Positions 17,259 to 27,600 of a DNA stretch of 27,600 nt are shown piece by piece. The position numbers were made by a program, and so were the translations under genes. The notes beneath the pieces were generated by a model, which did not search any database, had not been told where the DNA came from, and was given only the letters and a program-made list of their open reading frames with translations. Positions within the stretch are counted from its first letter, which is position 1, and every line of letters begins with the position of its first letter. Source of the DNA: a virus. The stretch spans positions 1 to 27,600 of the IMG/VR virus record IMGVR_UViG_3300020377_000025, one strand, 5' to 3'.

Positions 17259-20200
17259 ATGATAGAAACATACAGTCCACTATCTTCTAGGGTTAAGACC
17301 TATCAAGTTGTCGGTGATCAGACTCCAGAGTTTGCAATCGCTGAAAACCCACTATTAGAAGAATTCCTAAAGCAATATTACATATCACAAGAGTATCAAG
17401 GCGGTCCTCTTGATATTGGTGAAAATATCGACAAATACATCAAGGTTGACAATCTAACCAAAGATGTAATAAGTGGTAATGCGTCTATTTCCTCTGGTAT
17501 CGACTCTACAACCGATACAATAACAGTTACTCCAAATACAAAGGGATTTCCACAAGAATTTGGTCTTTTAAAGATTGATAATGAGATTATAACATATACA
17601 GGTGTTACTACCAATAGTTTTACTGGTTGTACAAGAGGTTTTAGTGGCATTACAACATACAGCACTGTTGCTGACCCTAGCAATCTAACATATACAACAA
17701 CTACACCTGCTACACACGATTCTGGAGCACATGTACAAAATTTAAGTGCATTATTCTTAAAAGAATTTTACACTAAGATAAAAACTCAATATGTGCCTGG
17801 TTTAGAGGGTGTAGAACTTAGTCCAGAACTAGATGTTAACAATTTTATAAAAGAAGCAAGAAGTTTATACGAATCTAAGGGAACTGACGAATCTTTCAAG
17901 ATTTTATTCAAGGCATTATTTGGTATAGACCCAAAAATCAATGATCTTGAAAAATTCCTCATAAAACCATCTTTTGCTAACTTCCTAAGAAGGCAATCAT
18001 TCGCAGTTAGAGTAATATCTGGTAATCCGTTAAAATTAATCGGTCAAACTCTATATCAAGACAATGAAGTAGGTAATGACCTTGTAAATGCTGCATCAGG
18101 ACCTATTTCTGATGTTGTGCAGATAAGAGATGACTATTATCGTATATCTGTCTTTATTGGTTTTGATGATAGAGATTTAATAGAAGGTAGTTTCGTAATA
18201 CCTGGCAAAACACAAGCAGTTGGTAAAATTGGCATTGGTGCAACTGTAATTACCGTTGACTCTACCATAGGATTTGGAAAAACTGGTAATTTCCAAGTTG
18301 GACTGATTACTGATGATGATTATCAAACATTAGAGTATACTGAGAAGACTGTAAACCAGTTTATTGGTGTAACAACCACAACTAAAGAGATCGCTTCCAC
18401 AACTGACTTATATGCACCTACTACAGTTTATGGTTTTGAAGATAACGACTTAAGTAAACGAGTCGAGATGAGATTGACTGGAGTGTTGAGTAATTTTGAA
18501 TCTTTACAAAACTTATATGGACTAACTGAAAATTCTCGTATTAATGTTAAAAATTTAGGTCGTTTTGTCAAGAACCCACCAACAGGAGCTACATATAGTC
18601 AAACATTTTTTAATTCTTGGATTTACAACACTAGTGCTAGATATGAGATAACAACAGTTGCAGGTTCTTCATTTACCTTAAGAGGAAGAATAGACAAGTC
18701 AAGTTTGAAGAAAGGTGACACCATAGAATTGGTTATAAGGAACACACAAACGGTTGTAGCGGATAATTTAGAGGTTAACTTCGTAGATGTCGGATCAAAC
18801 AGTATAAGTGTGCTAGGAGCGTTTACACTGCAGAATAACATCGACTATGATGTAAGAAGGGTACAAGAAAAGGCAACTAGTACCGAAGTTCCTATTATTG
18901 GTGGACAAAATCAAATACTTGCAGATGTAACTAACACATATGTTTTAGATTCTAAGTATGCTCCAACTAACTTACAAGAAGGATTCGTTGCATCTAACTC
19001 TATTCCATCATATGAGATAACAACTAAAAAAATACAAGCTACCTTAACAAATCCATTAATATCTCAAGGTGATTTCCAAGATTACGATATTTCAATAGAC
19101 AGATACTCAGTTATTGCTTTTTCAAACAATGTACCGTTTAGAACTGGTGAAGAGATAGCATATGTGCCAAGAGGTAACACCGTTCCTATAGGAGGTCTTA
19201 CTCGTGCGTCATATTTTGTAGAAGTATTGCCACAAAGAAATAAAATAAAATTATATCAAGCAAGATCATTCATTCCATCTGGTTTATGTGTTGGATTTGC
19301 TCCTACAGAACTCCCTACAGGAATACATGATTTTATCCGTGTAGAACAAGCAAGAGAATCTATATTTCCTGCAAAAACACTTAAACGATTTATTCTTGAT
19401 CAAAACTTAACAGACGGTACAAGACCAAAGGTTACATCGGAAAAAACACAACCTGGCACAACAGGAATGTTGGTTAATGGTGTAGAAATTACAAATTACA
19501 AAGATGAAAGAAATATTTTCTTCGGACCTGTAAGATCCTTTGATATAGTAAATGCAGGTACTGGATATGATGTTTTAAATCCACCATCAATCACTTTTGA
19601 AGATAATACAACAGGTATAAACACTGCATACGGTAGAGTATCAATTGCAGGAACTGTTACTAACATTTTAGTAGATCCAGTAGAATTTGAAATTAAAAAA
19701 GTAGTTTCTGTTGATATTAATGGTGGAAATGGATCTGGAGCAAGGGCAGAGGCAATAACAGAACTGGCGTATAGAACACTTACATTCAACGCCAAGAAAT
19801 TTGCAATTGGTGGTAATATTGACACAGATTCTGACCGTTGGATACTAGACAGAGAACATTTTTATAAAACAGGTGATAGAGTAATATACAACTCTAATAA
19901 CAATAATCCAATAGCACTTTCTACTAGCACTGCTGTTGGTGTTGACACTTCTTTAGTAAATGGACAATCATACTTTGTTGGTGCAGCTGCATCTACAATA
20001 TTCCAACTTTATAGAACAAAATCCGATGCAGTAGCAGGTGTTAACACGATAAGTATTGGAACCACTGCAGGAGATCTTAATGTTGGTATACATCAACTCA
20101 ATGACTATGAAACAAAAAGAAGAATATCGAGAATTGCAGTAATTGACTCTGGATCGGGATATACTAATAGAAAAATTTCAGTATTACCAACTGCAATTAA

Positions 20201-23200
20201 TCTTGAGAAAGATTATGTCTATTATGAAGGTCATGGGTTTAAAGATGGCGAAGTAGTGCATTATGATGCTGACTCTACGGTTATTAGCGGATTATCCACC
20301 ACTACTCAATATCAAGTATTGGTTATTGATGAGAATAGTTTTAGAGTTTGTAATTCTGGTTCTATATCTGACAGATTGCCAGATTCAACAAATTTTGTCA
20401 ATAAAAAATACGAAAGGTTTGCATCTGGGGCAGTAGGGTATCAAAACTTCTTTTATCCACAGGTAACTGTAGATGTTAATGTTGTTACCAGTGATGACGC
20501 AAATAAAACCCTAACTGCGACTCCAATTGTTCGTGGTCCTATCATAGACACTCTTTTGTTTGATAAAGGACAAGATTATGGATCTAACATTATTAATTTT
20601 GAGAAATCACCTATTGTAAGTGTTAACACTGGTAATCTAGGTCAAATTGGACTAACCATAGTCAATGGTAGAATAGTAGATGCATTTGTTCAATCAGGTG
20701 GTCAAAATTATGACGGTCCTCCAGATCTTACCGTTCTTGGTATAGGAACTGCAAATGGTGGACAACTTCGTGCAGTCATGGCAGATAATGGCACTATTGA
20801 TAGTGTTAAGGTAATATCAGCAGGTGTTGGATATGCATTATCGACAACATCAGTTCTTGTGCTTGCACCTGGTAGAGCTGCAACATTCTCTAGTAATATT
20901 AGAAAACTTACATGTAATAAATTTGTAACTAGTCTAACTGACAATGGTGACTATCTAGGTTCTACAGATGGTGGATTAGCAATAGAAAGTGTAGGATATG
21001 GTGCTACTGTAAGAGATAGATTTGGAGATGATGGTGTAGGTCACTCTCCTATCATAGGTTGGGCATATGACGGTAATCCAATATACGGTCCTTATGGATT
21101 TTCAGATAGAGATAATAGTCAATCTGGATCTAGAAGATTACTTACATCCTATAAGTTAGAACCTACAAAAATATTCAATAGACCTTCATTAACTGAGTTT
21201 GAAGCAGGATTTTTTGCAGAGGATTATCATTATGATGCAAGCGGTGATTTAGATGAGCATAATGGTAGATATTGTAAAACACCTGAGTTTACTCAAGGAA
21301 TTTATGCATATTTTGCAACTGTAGATAACTTACTCACACCTGAGTTTCCATACTATATTGGCGATACTTACAGATGGTTCCCAATTCAAGAAAATATAAC
21401 TGTAGGTCAGAAAATTCAACAAGGTAATTTTAACTTTGAGGAATCACAATTAGTTAGAAATACAAAACCATACAACATGTTTGGTAGCGGTGTTTCATAC
21501 GATTACATCGTTCAACCATATAATTTCATAAATCAAATTGCTTTTCCTCAAAGAATTTTATCAGGATCAATTGACAATATTAAAATTAACCAACCAGGTG
21601 TAGGATATACTGTTGGCACAGCATTAAACTTTGATAACTCTGATACTGGAGGAACTGGGGCAGCTGCAATTGTAGATAGAATAAATGGTCAAACTGTAAA
21701 CGAGATTAATACAATATTTGAAAAATTTGATGATATTGTTTTTGAGTGGAGTAATGGAAATATATTTGCTTACAAGTTCCCCTTCCATGAATTAAAACAA
21801 AACGACTTCATTCAAGTATCTGGATTATCAACTAGCGTTAATAAATTAACAGGATCGCATGCGATTAGTGTAATTGATTATTCTACAAATTTAATTGATG
21901 ATGGATTTAGTGGTATTGTAACAGATCTACAAGTATCGAGTATTCCATTTCAAGTTTCAGTTGGTGCTACCGTTGGATTCTTTGCACAGTCAGGTATAAG
22001 CACATTAACTGGTATCACATCAGAAACTGCACATATATTGAATATATTCAGAGAAGATGATGTATTAAGAATTCGTAGATCTGGTGCAGGTGGAACTTCT
22101 CAGGTATCAGGAATTGGGGTATCATTCTATACAGATAGAATTGTTATACCGCTAGTAACTGAATATTTTGAATCAAAACCAGATAGAAAAATATATTTCA
22201 ATCCACAGGAAGCAGTTGGGTTTGGTACTACAGTAAGTCAAACTATAACTAGATCATACGAATATCTAGGGCAGACAAAAGAAAGATCTATATTAACACA
22301 AGAAATATTCTTAGATTTCCATAATCTTCAAACTAATGACGAATTAAAAGTTACAGTTCCTCCTAGTGGAAGCAATATATCATGTGCTACATCTTCAATA
22401 TTCTCAGGTACATTTAATTTACCATCAACAGTTTTTGTAACTAGAAAAACACAAAACACTATTGGAATAAAAACAACTAAAACTTCTGATGATATATTCT
22501 TTATTAGTGGTGGATCTGACAAATATGATTATTTGTTTGAAAAAATAGAACCAGATAAAATTACAGGTACAATACAAAAAATTGAAACCACTATTGAGAC
22601 TAATGCTAATCATAATTTACAAGATGGTGATGAGATAGATCTAATTGTAAAACCAGGTCTTGCTACGGGTATTGGAACTACAACATTTGCTAGATTAAAA
22701 ATTATTGACGATTACTTAGTTACTAATCCTGTAACCTTTGATTCTGTTGGTGTAAGTACAATATTAAACAGAATTACAGCAAATAATCATGGATTAATAA
22801 CAGGTGATAGGATATTATATGATTTTGATTCTGGATCAAAAGTTGATGGACTTGATAAAGGTGAATTGTACTATATTGTTAGAATAGACGATAATACAAT
22901 ATCTCTTACAAATACCTTTGCAGAAACTGCAATACCAGAATTTGTAAATTTAAGATCAGCAGGAACTGGATCAGAACATACACTTAACCCAATAAATCCA
23001 CAATTAAGACCATTTAAGAATAATGATTTGGTCTTTGACATGAGTGATCCTAGTCTAACAGATCATGAATTAAAATTCTACTATGATACAAATTATTTCA
23101 ATGAATTTGTTGGATCTGCGACAAGTGGTAGTTTTGAGGTTGTAGGAGTAACCACATTAGCAACAGTTGGTATTGGATCTACAATTCCTCTGTTTAGTAA

Positions 23201-26200
23201 TCCTTTCCATCCAACAGTTTGCCTAAAATACTCGGATACTTCACCTGATCTTATATTCTATAATGTTTTCGGTCCTAGTGGTGTTACAACAACAAATAAT
23301 ACAGGAGTAGTTAATCACGGTCAAATTAAATATGTAGATAGTCAATATGTTGGCACATATAATATTGTTGGTGTATCAGACAATGAATTTAAAGTTAATC
23401 TAAGATTTGCTCCAGAATCATTACAATATTCAAGTGATGATTGTGATTCCTTAGCATATACCACACAATCACCAACTGCTAGTGGTGGTATTAATTCAAT
23501 TAGATTCCTTAGTCGTGGATTGAACTATGACAAATTACCTGGCATTAGCAGTGTTTCTGGAACTGGTTCTAATGCAATATTAATCGCAGAATCAGTAGAT
23601 GTCAACTTATTGGCAGATGTATCAGTTCCTGATGATGTTTTTGGATATCCTTCTGATAATACCTTAAAACCAGATGCTTTTATACCTAGAGTTCTTACTA
23701 TTTCTGATTATTCAACAATAGTAGATGTTAGAGTATCATTTGGTGGTAAGTCATATATTAATGCTCCTCAACTAATAATCTATGATAAACTTACAGGTGA
23801 GGTTGTAGATAGTGGACTTATAACATGTGAGTTAAGTGATTCTGCTGTTACTAGTGTAAAAATTAATGTTCCTCCATCTGGATTGTCTGAGAATGACTTT
23901 GGCATAGCACCGATAAGAAATAGTAATGGAATATCTATTTTAGAGGCATTTGCGGATTCTGGTATTTTAACATGTAAGATATCTACACCAATTTTAGGAT
24001 ATAAGAAAGAACCTTTAGAAATTGGAGATTCTGTATATGTTGAGGGTATTACCGCAGAAAGTGGTGAAGGATATAACTCAGCAGATTATAAGTTTAATTC
24101 GTTCATAGTTTCAGACTATAACGATGCAGTAAACCCAAGACAAGTAACATTCGACTTAAATGGTATTTCCACTAATCCTGGCACAGGTGCAACTGCAATT
24201 TATGGTTTTGGTAACATTACTAAGACCGAATTCCTTGCCACATTTGAGGTCACTAAGGGATTCTCATCATTTGTTCCGAATGAGCAATTTAAGAGAAATA
24301 ACGATCCACTCGCTGATGTTAGATTAGATTTCATCAATGTTAACAGTGCTAATCTTATTGTTAGTGGTGCTGAAGATTTAGAGATAGGTGATTTATTGAT
24401 TGGTAAGTTAAGTGGTTCCTCTGCTATAATTACTGGTGTAGAAGAGTTTGATGGCAACTTTAACATACAATCATCAGTTAAATCTGTAGTAGGTTGGCGA
24501 GATAATGTTGGATTAATTAATGACACTAACCAAGTATTACCTGATAACGATTACTATCAAAACTTATCATACGCTATTGAAAGTCCTAAGACCTACGAAG
24601 ATTTGGTCACATATGTAAATGATATTGTACACCCAACAGGACTTAAGAATTTTGCAAATACTGAAATTATAACTGACGCAGAGTTGCCAGGTTACAAAGC
24701 TGTTGGTGAGACATTTAAACCTGCAGAAGACGGTGGTGAGTTAGTGTTAGATCTAACAACAGATGAACCATTACGAGTAGATGCGATATATCCATTTGAC
24801 TTAGGAAGAGATTTCCAACCACAAGATAATGTTTCAAAATTTGTAGAATTAAGAAGTACAAGACTTGCAGACTTTATTCTTAATAAGACAAATAGAGTAT
24901 TGACTCATGATGATATAAGTCCTGATTTTGTTTCTAATGAATCTAATGATTTAAGTGCTTACAGATCTGTAGCTAGTTACCCATCACCAAGATATTTCTC
25001 AAGATTCTTTACGCAAACTGTTCATAACGCAGAAGATCCTAAAAAGAATCAATATCAGGTAAATGAATTTATTTCTATTACTCTTGAGAATGAAACATAC
25101 TTATTACAAAAATATCAAGACAAGAACTATGATCAACTTGGTCTTACAACCAGTTATGTTCAGTTTGAGACTGATTACTCTGGTGCTGACACAAATCTAA
25201 TCGTTTATCCTAATGAACCGTTTGATACCGATTTTCAAATTAAAACTTTACGACAAGAATTTGGTGATAGTGTTGGAGTAGGATCTACTGCTTTTGGTCA
25301 TGTTAGAGTAGAATCATCAGTGAGTGTAGTCGCTGCAGCATCTACACTTGGAATTTCTACTATAACCAATGTAGTGGGTGTTTCTACACTAACAACTAAA
25401 GCAGCACTTATACAATTCCTCATAATTGATACTGTTGATCCTCAAGTAGATTATCTTGAGTATGCTGTAATGCATACTGGCACAGACACATATTTGACAG
25501 AGTTAGCAGCATTTAACACTAAACAAAATTTAAGTGGTTTATCTTCTCCTAATTTCATAGGAACTGTAACATCTAACATAGATGGCGGTATATTAAAACT
25601 TGATTTTGAGAATGGAAGAGAAAATACAGTACAAGTTAAATCAAGAATGCTTGCAGTAGATCCTTCAGTTGTAGGACCTACTACAAATTACCGATTTAAA
25701 ATACCATTCAGTCCAGATGGAACAGAAAGAACAGCGAGATTAGAAGTTTCAAGTCAAGCAAAAGCAGGTATTAGTACACTTGTAGGTATAGCAAGCATTA
25801 GAGACTTATCTCTTAAGTCTACTGTGCATGTTGCAATAGGTGATACACAGGCAATGCATCAGATTTACTTATTAACTGATCCATTCAATCAAGAAAACTT
25901 TATAACAGAGTATCCATTAGCATCAATTGGTGCTACAATGGGAATAGGTACATTCGGTTCTACATACAGACCTGATGGGCAGATAAATCTAGAGTTCCAT
26001 CCATCAGTTTCTGGTGTTGTTAGTGTTACTGCGTACAATGAAATATTATATAAAGAAGAAGATCCTAATGGTACATTCTTTGGTGTTGGTGGATTTGATT
26101 ACGGATCAGCGTCCGAGAGAGTATCACAAGCAAGATACTTAGGAATAAACAATAGAGATAGTAAAACATTTGAATTAAAACATCAGGGTGTGCCAATATA

Positions 26201-27600
26201 TGCACAAGAAACTAACCCAGAAGATCCATCTGCCCTTAATAGAGTAACAGGAACATTCAATCAAAAACACTTTTTCTCTACTCAAGAGCAATTAATATAC
26301 AAACCAGATTCCAACCTAATAGGTGTTGGCGGTACTGCCCTTGTATATGTTACGGGTGCGGGTACAACTGGTCATCTTCCCGACCTTGTTTTTGCAATTA
26401 AGGATAATGAGGACGAATATAGGATTGCGTTAACTAAAAATGACGCAATATCAGGTGCTGCTGTTACATTTTTACCTAATACTGGTGCAGGTAATCAGCA
26501 TAGATTCTCTATGGCAAAGAGAGATTCTAAGTCTATAGTCTCAATTAGCGGTCTTGTACAAAAACCAATTGCGTTTACATCGGTTAATTATGATTTACAA
26601 GTTCCTGTTGCAGGATTTGTTACCGCATTTGTATTAAGTGGTATTGGATCTATACAATCTGGAGACTTGATCAGAATTGAAGATGAATATTCTATTGTAA
26701 GGAATGTTGGATTTGGTACAACCAGTGCAGGTCCTGTGGTCGGTGTAGGCACTTTCAAGATAGCTGAAGTAGAAAGAGGTGCAGTTGGTACTGCTGCTAC
26801 TCCACACGCTGCAGGACAACCTGCTAGGATCTTTAGAGGATCATTCCAGATATTAGATAGTAATATACATTTCACTAATGCACCTTTAGGTGGTGATTTA
26901 GGTATAGTAAATCCAAATAATTTACCATATCCTAGAGCAACATTCAGTGGAAGAACATTCCTAAGACAAGATTATATCAAAAATCAATTGTTCGATGACA
27001 TATCTAACTCATTTGACGGTTTAGAGACAATTTACCCATTAACATCTACTGGAGCTGCGGTTACTGGTATTGGTACAACGGGTGGTAACGGTGTATTATT
27101 CATCAATAATATATTCCAAGCACCATTTAGTGAAAATAACACCAATGCAAACTTTAAAATTATAGAAAATGCGGGTATTAGTTCTGTACAATTTACAGGT
27201 ATCAGTTCTATAGGGTTTACGACACCGATAATAGATGTTGGAGATATTAATGAGAACCAATTACCGAGAGGTGGAATTATTGTATCCGCAGGATCTACGC
27301 CAGGTAGAGGTTATGCTCCATTTGTAGGTGCAAAAGTAGTTCCTGAGTTAGATTCTAATGGTAACATCACAGGTGTTATCGGCATTCCTACCGTAACTGG
27401 AACTGGATTCCAGATTAGCACTGCGTCATATAATAATGTAACTGGTATATTGTCCGTAACAACTGCGACAAACCACGGACTCGGTATTGATGATCAAATA
27501 AAACTTGTTGGTCTATACTTTACATGTCCAAAAGATGATGTAGGTACACCTACAAACTTTGTATATAACCCTGCAACAGGTATAACAACAGTTACTTTAC
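17259..27600 (+). CDS. Giant virion structural protein with YHYH domain (partial, runs off window)
   Basis: One frame stays open from ATG 17259 to the window end, at least 3,447 codons (checked at several points in frame). Residues 208-222 (GTDESFKILFKALFG) lie in the YESKGTDESFKxLFxxLFG pattern of T4-like baseplate wedge proteins, so the N-terminal part may correspond to gp7 or a related wedge protein. The following part is a string of beta-rich repeats with G-x-GY and P motifs, for example near residues 761, 961, 1144, 1184, 1444, 2081, 2161 and 3351. The stretch VGHSPIIGWAYDGNPIYGPYGF around residues 1261-1282 is a YHYH domain. Other marine T4-like phages carry large proteins of this type, thought to be baseplate or fibre-like structures. 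A role in host contact is an inference. Confidence 0.88.
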   Translation, partial: MIETYSPLSSRVKTYQVVGDQTPEFAIAENPLLEEFLKQYYISQEYQGGPLDIGENIDKYIKVDNLTKDVISGNASISSGIDSTTDTITVTPNTKGFPQEFGLLKIDNEIITYTGVTTNSFTGCTRGFSGITTYSTVADPSNLTYTTTTPATHDSGAHVQNLSALFLKEFYTKIKTQYVPGLEGVELSPELDVNNFIKEARSLYESKGTDESFKILFKALFGIDPKINDLEKFLIKPSFANFLRRQSFAVRVISGNPLKLIGQTLYQDNEVGNDLVNAASGPISDVVQIRDDYYRISVFIGFDDRDLIEGSFVIPGKTQAVGKIGIGATVITVDSTIGFGKTGNFQVGLITDDDYQTLEYTEKTVNQFIGVTTTTKEIASTTDLYAPTTVYGFEDNDLSKRVEMRLTGVLSNFESLQNLYGLTENSRINVKNLGRFVKNPPTGATYSQTFFNSWIYNTSARYEITTVAGSSFTLRGRIDKSSLKKGDTIELVIRNTQTVVADNLEVNFVDVGSNSISVLGAFTLQNNIDYDVRRVQEKATSTEVPIIGGQNQILADVTNTYVLDSKYAPTNLQEGFVASNSIPSYEITTKKIQATLTNPLISQGDFQDYDISIDRYSVIAFSNNVPFRTGEEIAYVPRGNTVPIGGLTRASYFVEVLPQRNKIKLYQARSFIPSGLCVGFAPTELPTGIHDFIRVEQARESIFPAKTLKRFILDQNLTDGTRPKVTSEKTQPGTTGMLVNGVEITNYKDERNIFFGPVRSFDIVNAGTGYDVLNPPSITFEDNTTGINTAYGRVSIAGTVTNILVDPVEFEIKKVVSVDINGGNGSGARAEAITELAYRTLTFNAKKFAIGGNIDTDSDRWILDREHFYKTGDRVIYNSNNNNPIALSTSTAVGVDTSLVNGQSYFVGAAASTIFQLYRTKSDAVAGVNTISIGTTAGDLNVGIHQLNDYETKRRISRIAVIDSGSGYTNRKISVLPTAINLEKDYVYYEGHGFKDGEVVHYDADSTVISGLSTTTQYQVLVIDENSFRVCNSGSISDRLPDSTNFVNKKYERFASGAVGYQNFFYPQVTVDVNVVTSDDANKTLTATPIVRGPIIDTLLFDKGQDYGSNIINFEKSPIVSVNTGNLGQIGLTIVNGRIVDAFVQSGGQNYDGPPDLTVLGIGTANGGQLRAVMADNGTIDSVKVISAGVGYALSTTSVLVLAPGRAATFSSNIRKLTCNKFVTSLTDNGDYLGSTDGGLAIESVGYGATVRDRFGDDGVGHSPIIGWAYDGNPIYGPYGFSDRDNSQSGSRRLLTSYKLEPTKIFNRPSLTEFEAGFFAEDYHYDASGDLDEHNGRYCKTPEFTQGIYAYFATVDNLLTPEFPYYIGDTYRWFPIQENITVGQKIQQGNFNFEESQLVRNTKPYNMFGSGVSYDYIVQPYNFINQIAFPQRILSGSIDNIKINQPGVGYTVGTALNFDNSDTGGTGAAAIVDRINGQTVNEINTIFEKFDDIVFEWSNGNIFAYKFPFHELKQNDFIQVSGLSTSVNKLTGSHAISVIDYSTNLIDDGFSGIVTDLQVSSIPFQVSVGATVGFFAQSGISTLTGITSETAHILNIFREDDVLRIRRSGAGGTSQVSGIGVSFYTDRIVIPLVTEYFESKPDRKIYFNPQEAVGFGTTVSQTITRSYEYLGQTKERSILTQEIFLDFHNLQTNDELKVTVPPSGSNISCATSSIFSGTFNLPSTVFVTRKTQNTIGIKTTKTSDDIFFISGGSDKYDYLFEKIEPDKITGTIQKIETTIETNANHNLQDGDEIDLIVKPGLATGIGTTTFARLKIIDDYLVTNPVTFDSVGVSTILNRITANNHGLITGDRILYDFDSGSKVDGLDKGELYYIVRIDDNTISLTNTFAETAIPEFVNLRSAGTGSEHTLNPINPQLRPFKNNDLVFDMSDPSLTDHELKFYYDTNYFNEFVGSATSGSFEVVGVTTLATVGIGSTIPLFSNPFHPTVCLKYSDTSPDLIFYNVFGPSGVTTTNNTGVVNHGQIKYVDSQYVGTYNIVGVSDNEFKVNLRFAPESLQYSSDDCDSLAYTTQSPTASGGINSIRFLSRGLNYDKLPGISSVSGTGSNAILIAESVDVNLLADVSVPDDVFGYPSDNTLKPDAFIPRVLTISDYSTIVDVRVSFGGKSYINAPQLIIYDKLTGEVVDSGLITCELSDSAVTSVKINVPPSGLSENDFGIAPIRNSNGISILEAFADSGILTCKISTPILGYKKEPLEIGDSVYVEGITAESGEGYNSADYKFNSFIVSDYNDAVNPRQVTFDLNGISTNPGTGATAIYGFGNITKTEFLATFEVTKGFSSFVPNEQFKRNNDPLADVRLDFINVNSANLIVSGAEDLEIGDLLIGKLSGSSAIITGVEEFDGNFNIQSSVKSVVGWRDNVGLINDTNQVLPDNDYYQNLSYAIESPKTYEDLVTYVNDIVHPTGLKNFANTEIITDAELPGYKAVGETFKPAEDGGELVLDLTTDEPLRVDAIYPFDLGRDFQPQDNVSKFVELRSTRLADFILNKTNRVLTHDDISPDFVSNESNDLSAYRSVASYPSPRYFSRFFTQTVHNAEDPKKNQYQVNEFISITLENETYLLQKYQDKNYDQLGLTTSYVQFETDYSGADTNLIVYPNEPFDTDFQIKTLRQEFGDSVGVGSTAFGHVRVESSVSVVAAASTLGISTITNVVGVSTLTTKAALIQFLIIDTVDPQVDYLEYAVMHTGTDTYLTELAAFNTKQNLSGLSSPNFIGTVTSNIDGGILKLDFENGRENTVQVKSRMLAVDPSVVGPTTNYRFKIPFSPDGTERTARLEVSSQAKAGISTLVGIASIRDLSLKSTVHVAIGDTQAMHQIYLLTDPFNQENFITEYPLASIGATMGIGTFGSTYRPDGQINLEFHPSVSGVVSVTAYNEILYKEEDPNGTFFGVGGFDYGSASERVSQARYLGINNRDSKTFELKHQGVPIYAQETNPEDPSALNRVTGTFNQKHFFSTQEQLIYKPDSNLIGVGGTALVYVTGAGTTGHLPDLVFAIKDNEDEYRIALTKNDAISGAAVTFLPNTGAGNQHRFSMAKRDSKSIVSISGLVQKPIAFTSVNYDLQVPVAGFVTAFVLSGIGSIQSGDLIRIEDEYSIVRNVGFGTTSAGPVVGVGTFKIAEVERGAVGTAATPHAAGQPARIFRGSFQILDSNIHFTNAPLGGDLGIVNPNNLPYPRATFSGRTFLRQDYIKNQLFDDISNSFDGLETIYPLTSTGAAVTGIGTTGGNGVLFINNIFQAPFSENNTNANFKIIENAGISSVQFTGISSIGFTTPIIDVGDINENQLPRGGIIVSAGSTPGRGYAPFVGAKVVPELDSNGNITGVIGIPTVTGTGFQISTASYNNVTGILSVTTATNHGLGIDDQIKLVGLYFTCPKDDVGTPTNFVYNPATGITTVTL

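Overview
The window is an AT-rich, tightly packed stretch of a tailed-phage genome. All 46 well-supported genes read on the + strand. The best fit is a T4-like myovirus of the marine (cyanophage-like) group. The evidence is a baseplate wedge pair gp25 then gp6, a T4-type late promoter (TATAAATA) in front of gp25, a giant YHYH-domain structural gene after gp6, two tandem 2OG-Fe(II) oxygenases, an Api92-like protein and many small genes of types common in cyanophages. The host cannot be read from the sequence. Picocyanobacteria are the favoured guess and SAR11-type hosts remain possible.

Region 1 (1-11540) is an early or accessory region of about 35 small genes, mostly unknown, joined by TAATG/ATGA overlaps. 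Recognisable members are an SF2 DEAH helicase with a TTG start, a beta-class DNA methyltransferase, an Api92/DUF1281-like protein, a zinc ribbon protein, a very acidic protein with an ArdA-like C-terminal part, and a tiny protein with a C-terminal membrane segment. Short operons of one to five genes are each preceded by a copy of the same cassette. A stem-loop lies on or near the stop codon of the upstream gene, then come a -35-like CNCTAT box, exactly 17 nt, a TAYAAT -10 box, and a leader often starting ATACAAAC. Ten clear copies and one degenerate copy were placed by hand. The layout matches the promoter-early-stem-loop (PeSL) cassettes described for T4-type phages. The copies look shuffled with each other, and one flanks a single gene as a 50-bp perfect direct repeat.

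Region 2 (11541-12180) is a structured intergenic region of about 640 bp. It holds direct and inverted repeats, a textbook sigma70 promoter (TTGACA, 17 nt, TATAAT), a 12-bp perfect inverted repeat whose right arm covers the -35 box, a 10-bp hairpin just downstream and then a T tract. It could encode a small RNA, or act as an operator or origin. It separates the small-gene region from the structural part.

Region 3 (12181-14881) has an AbrB-like small protein, a conserved small protein, two overlapping 2OG-Fe(II) oxygenases, a GT-A-like glycosyltransferase with its own promoter, a 38-residue basic protein and a small acidic protein. Region 4 (14901-27600) is the late structural block: gp25, gp6 and an open frame of more than 3,400 codons that runs off the window end.

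The region reads as a set of separately promoted, probably host-takeover and counter-defence genes (methyltransferase, ArdA-like protein), followed by a modification module and then baseplate genes under late control. Functions of most small genes are unknown and are described only by what is visible.
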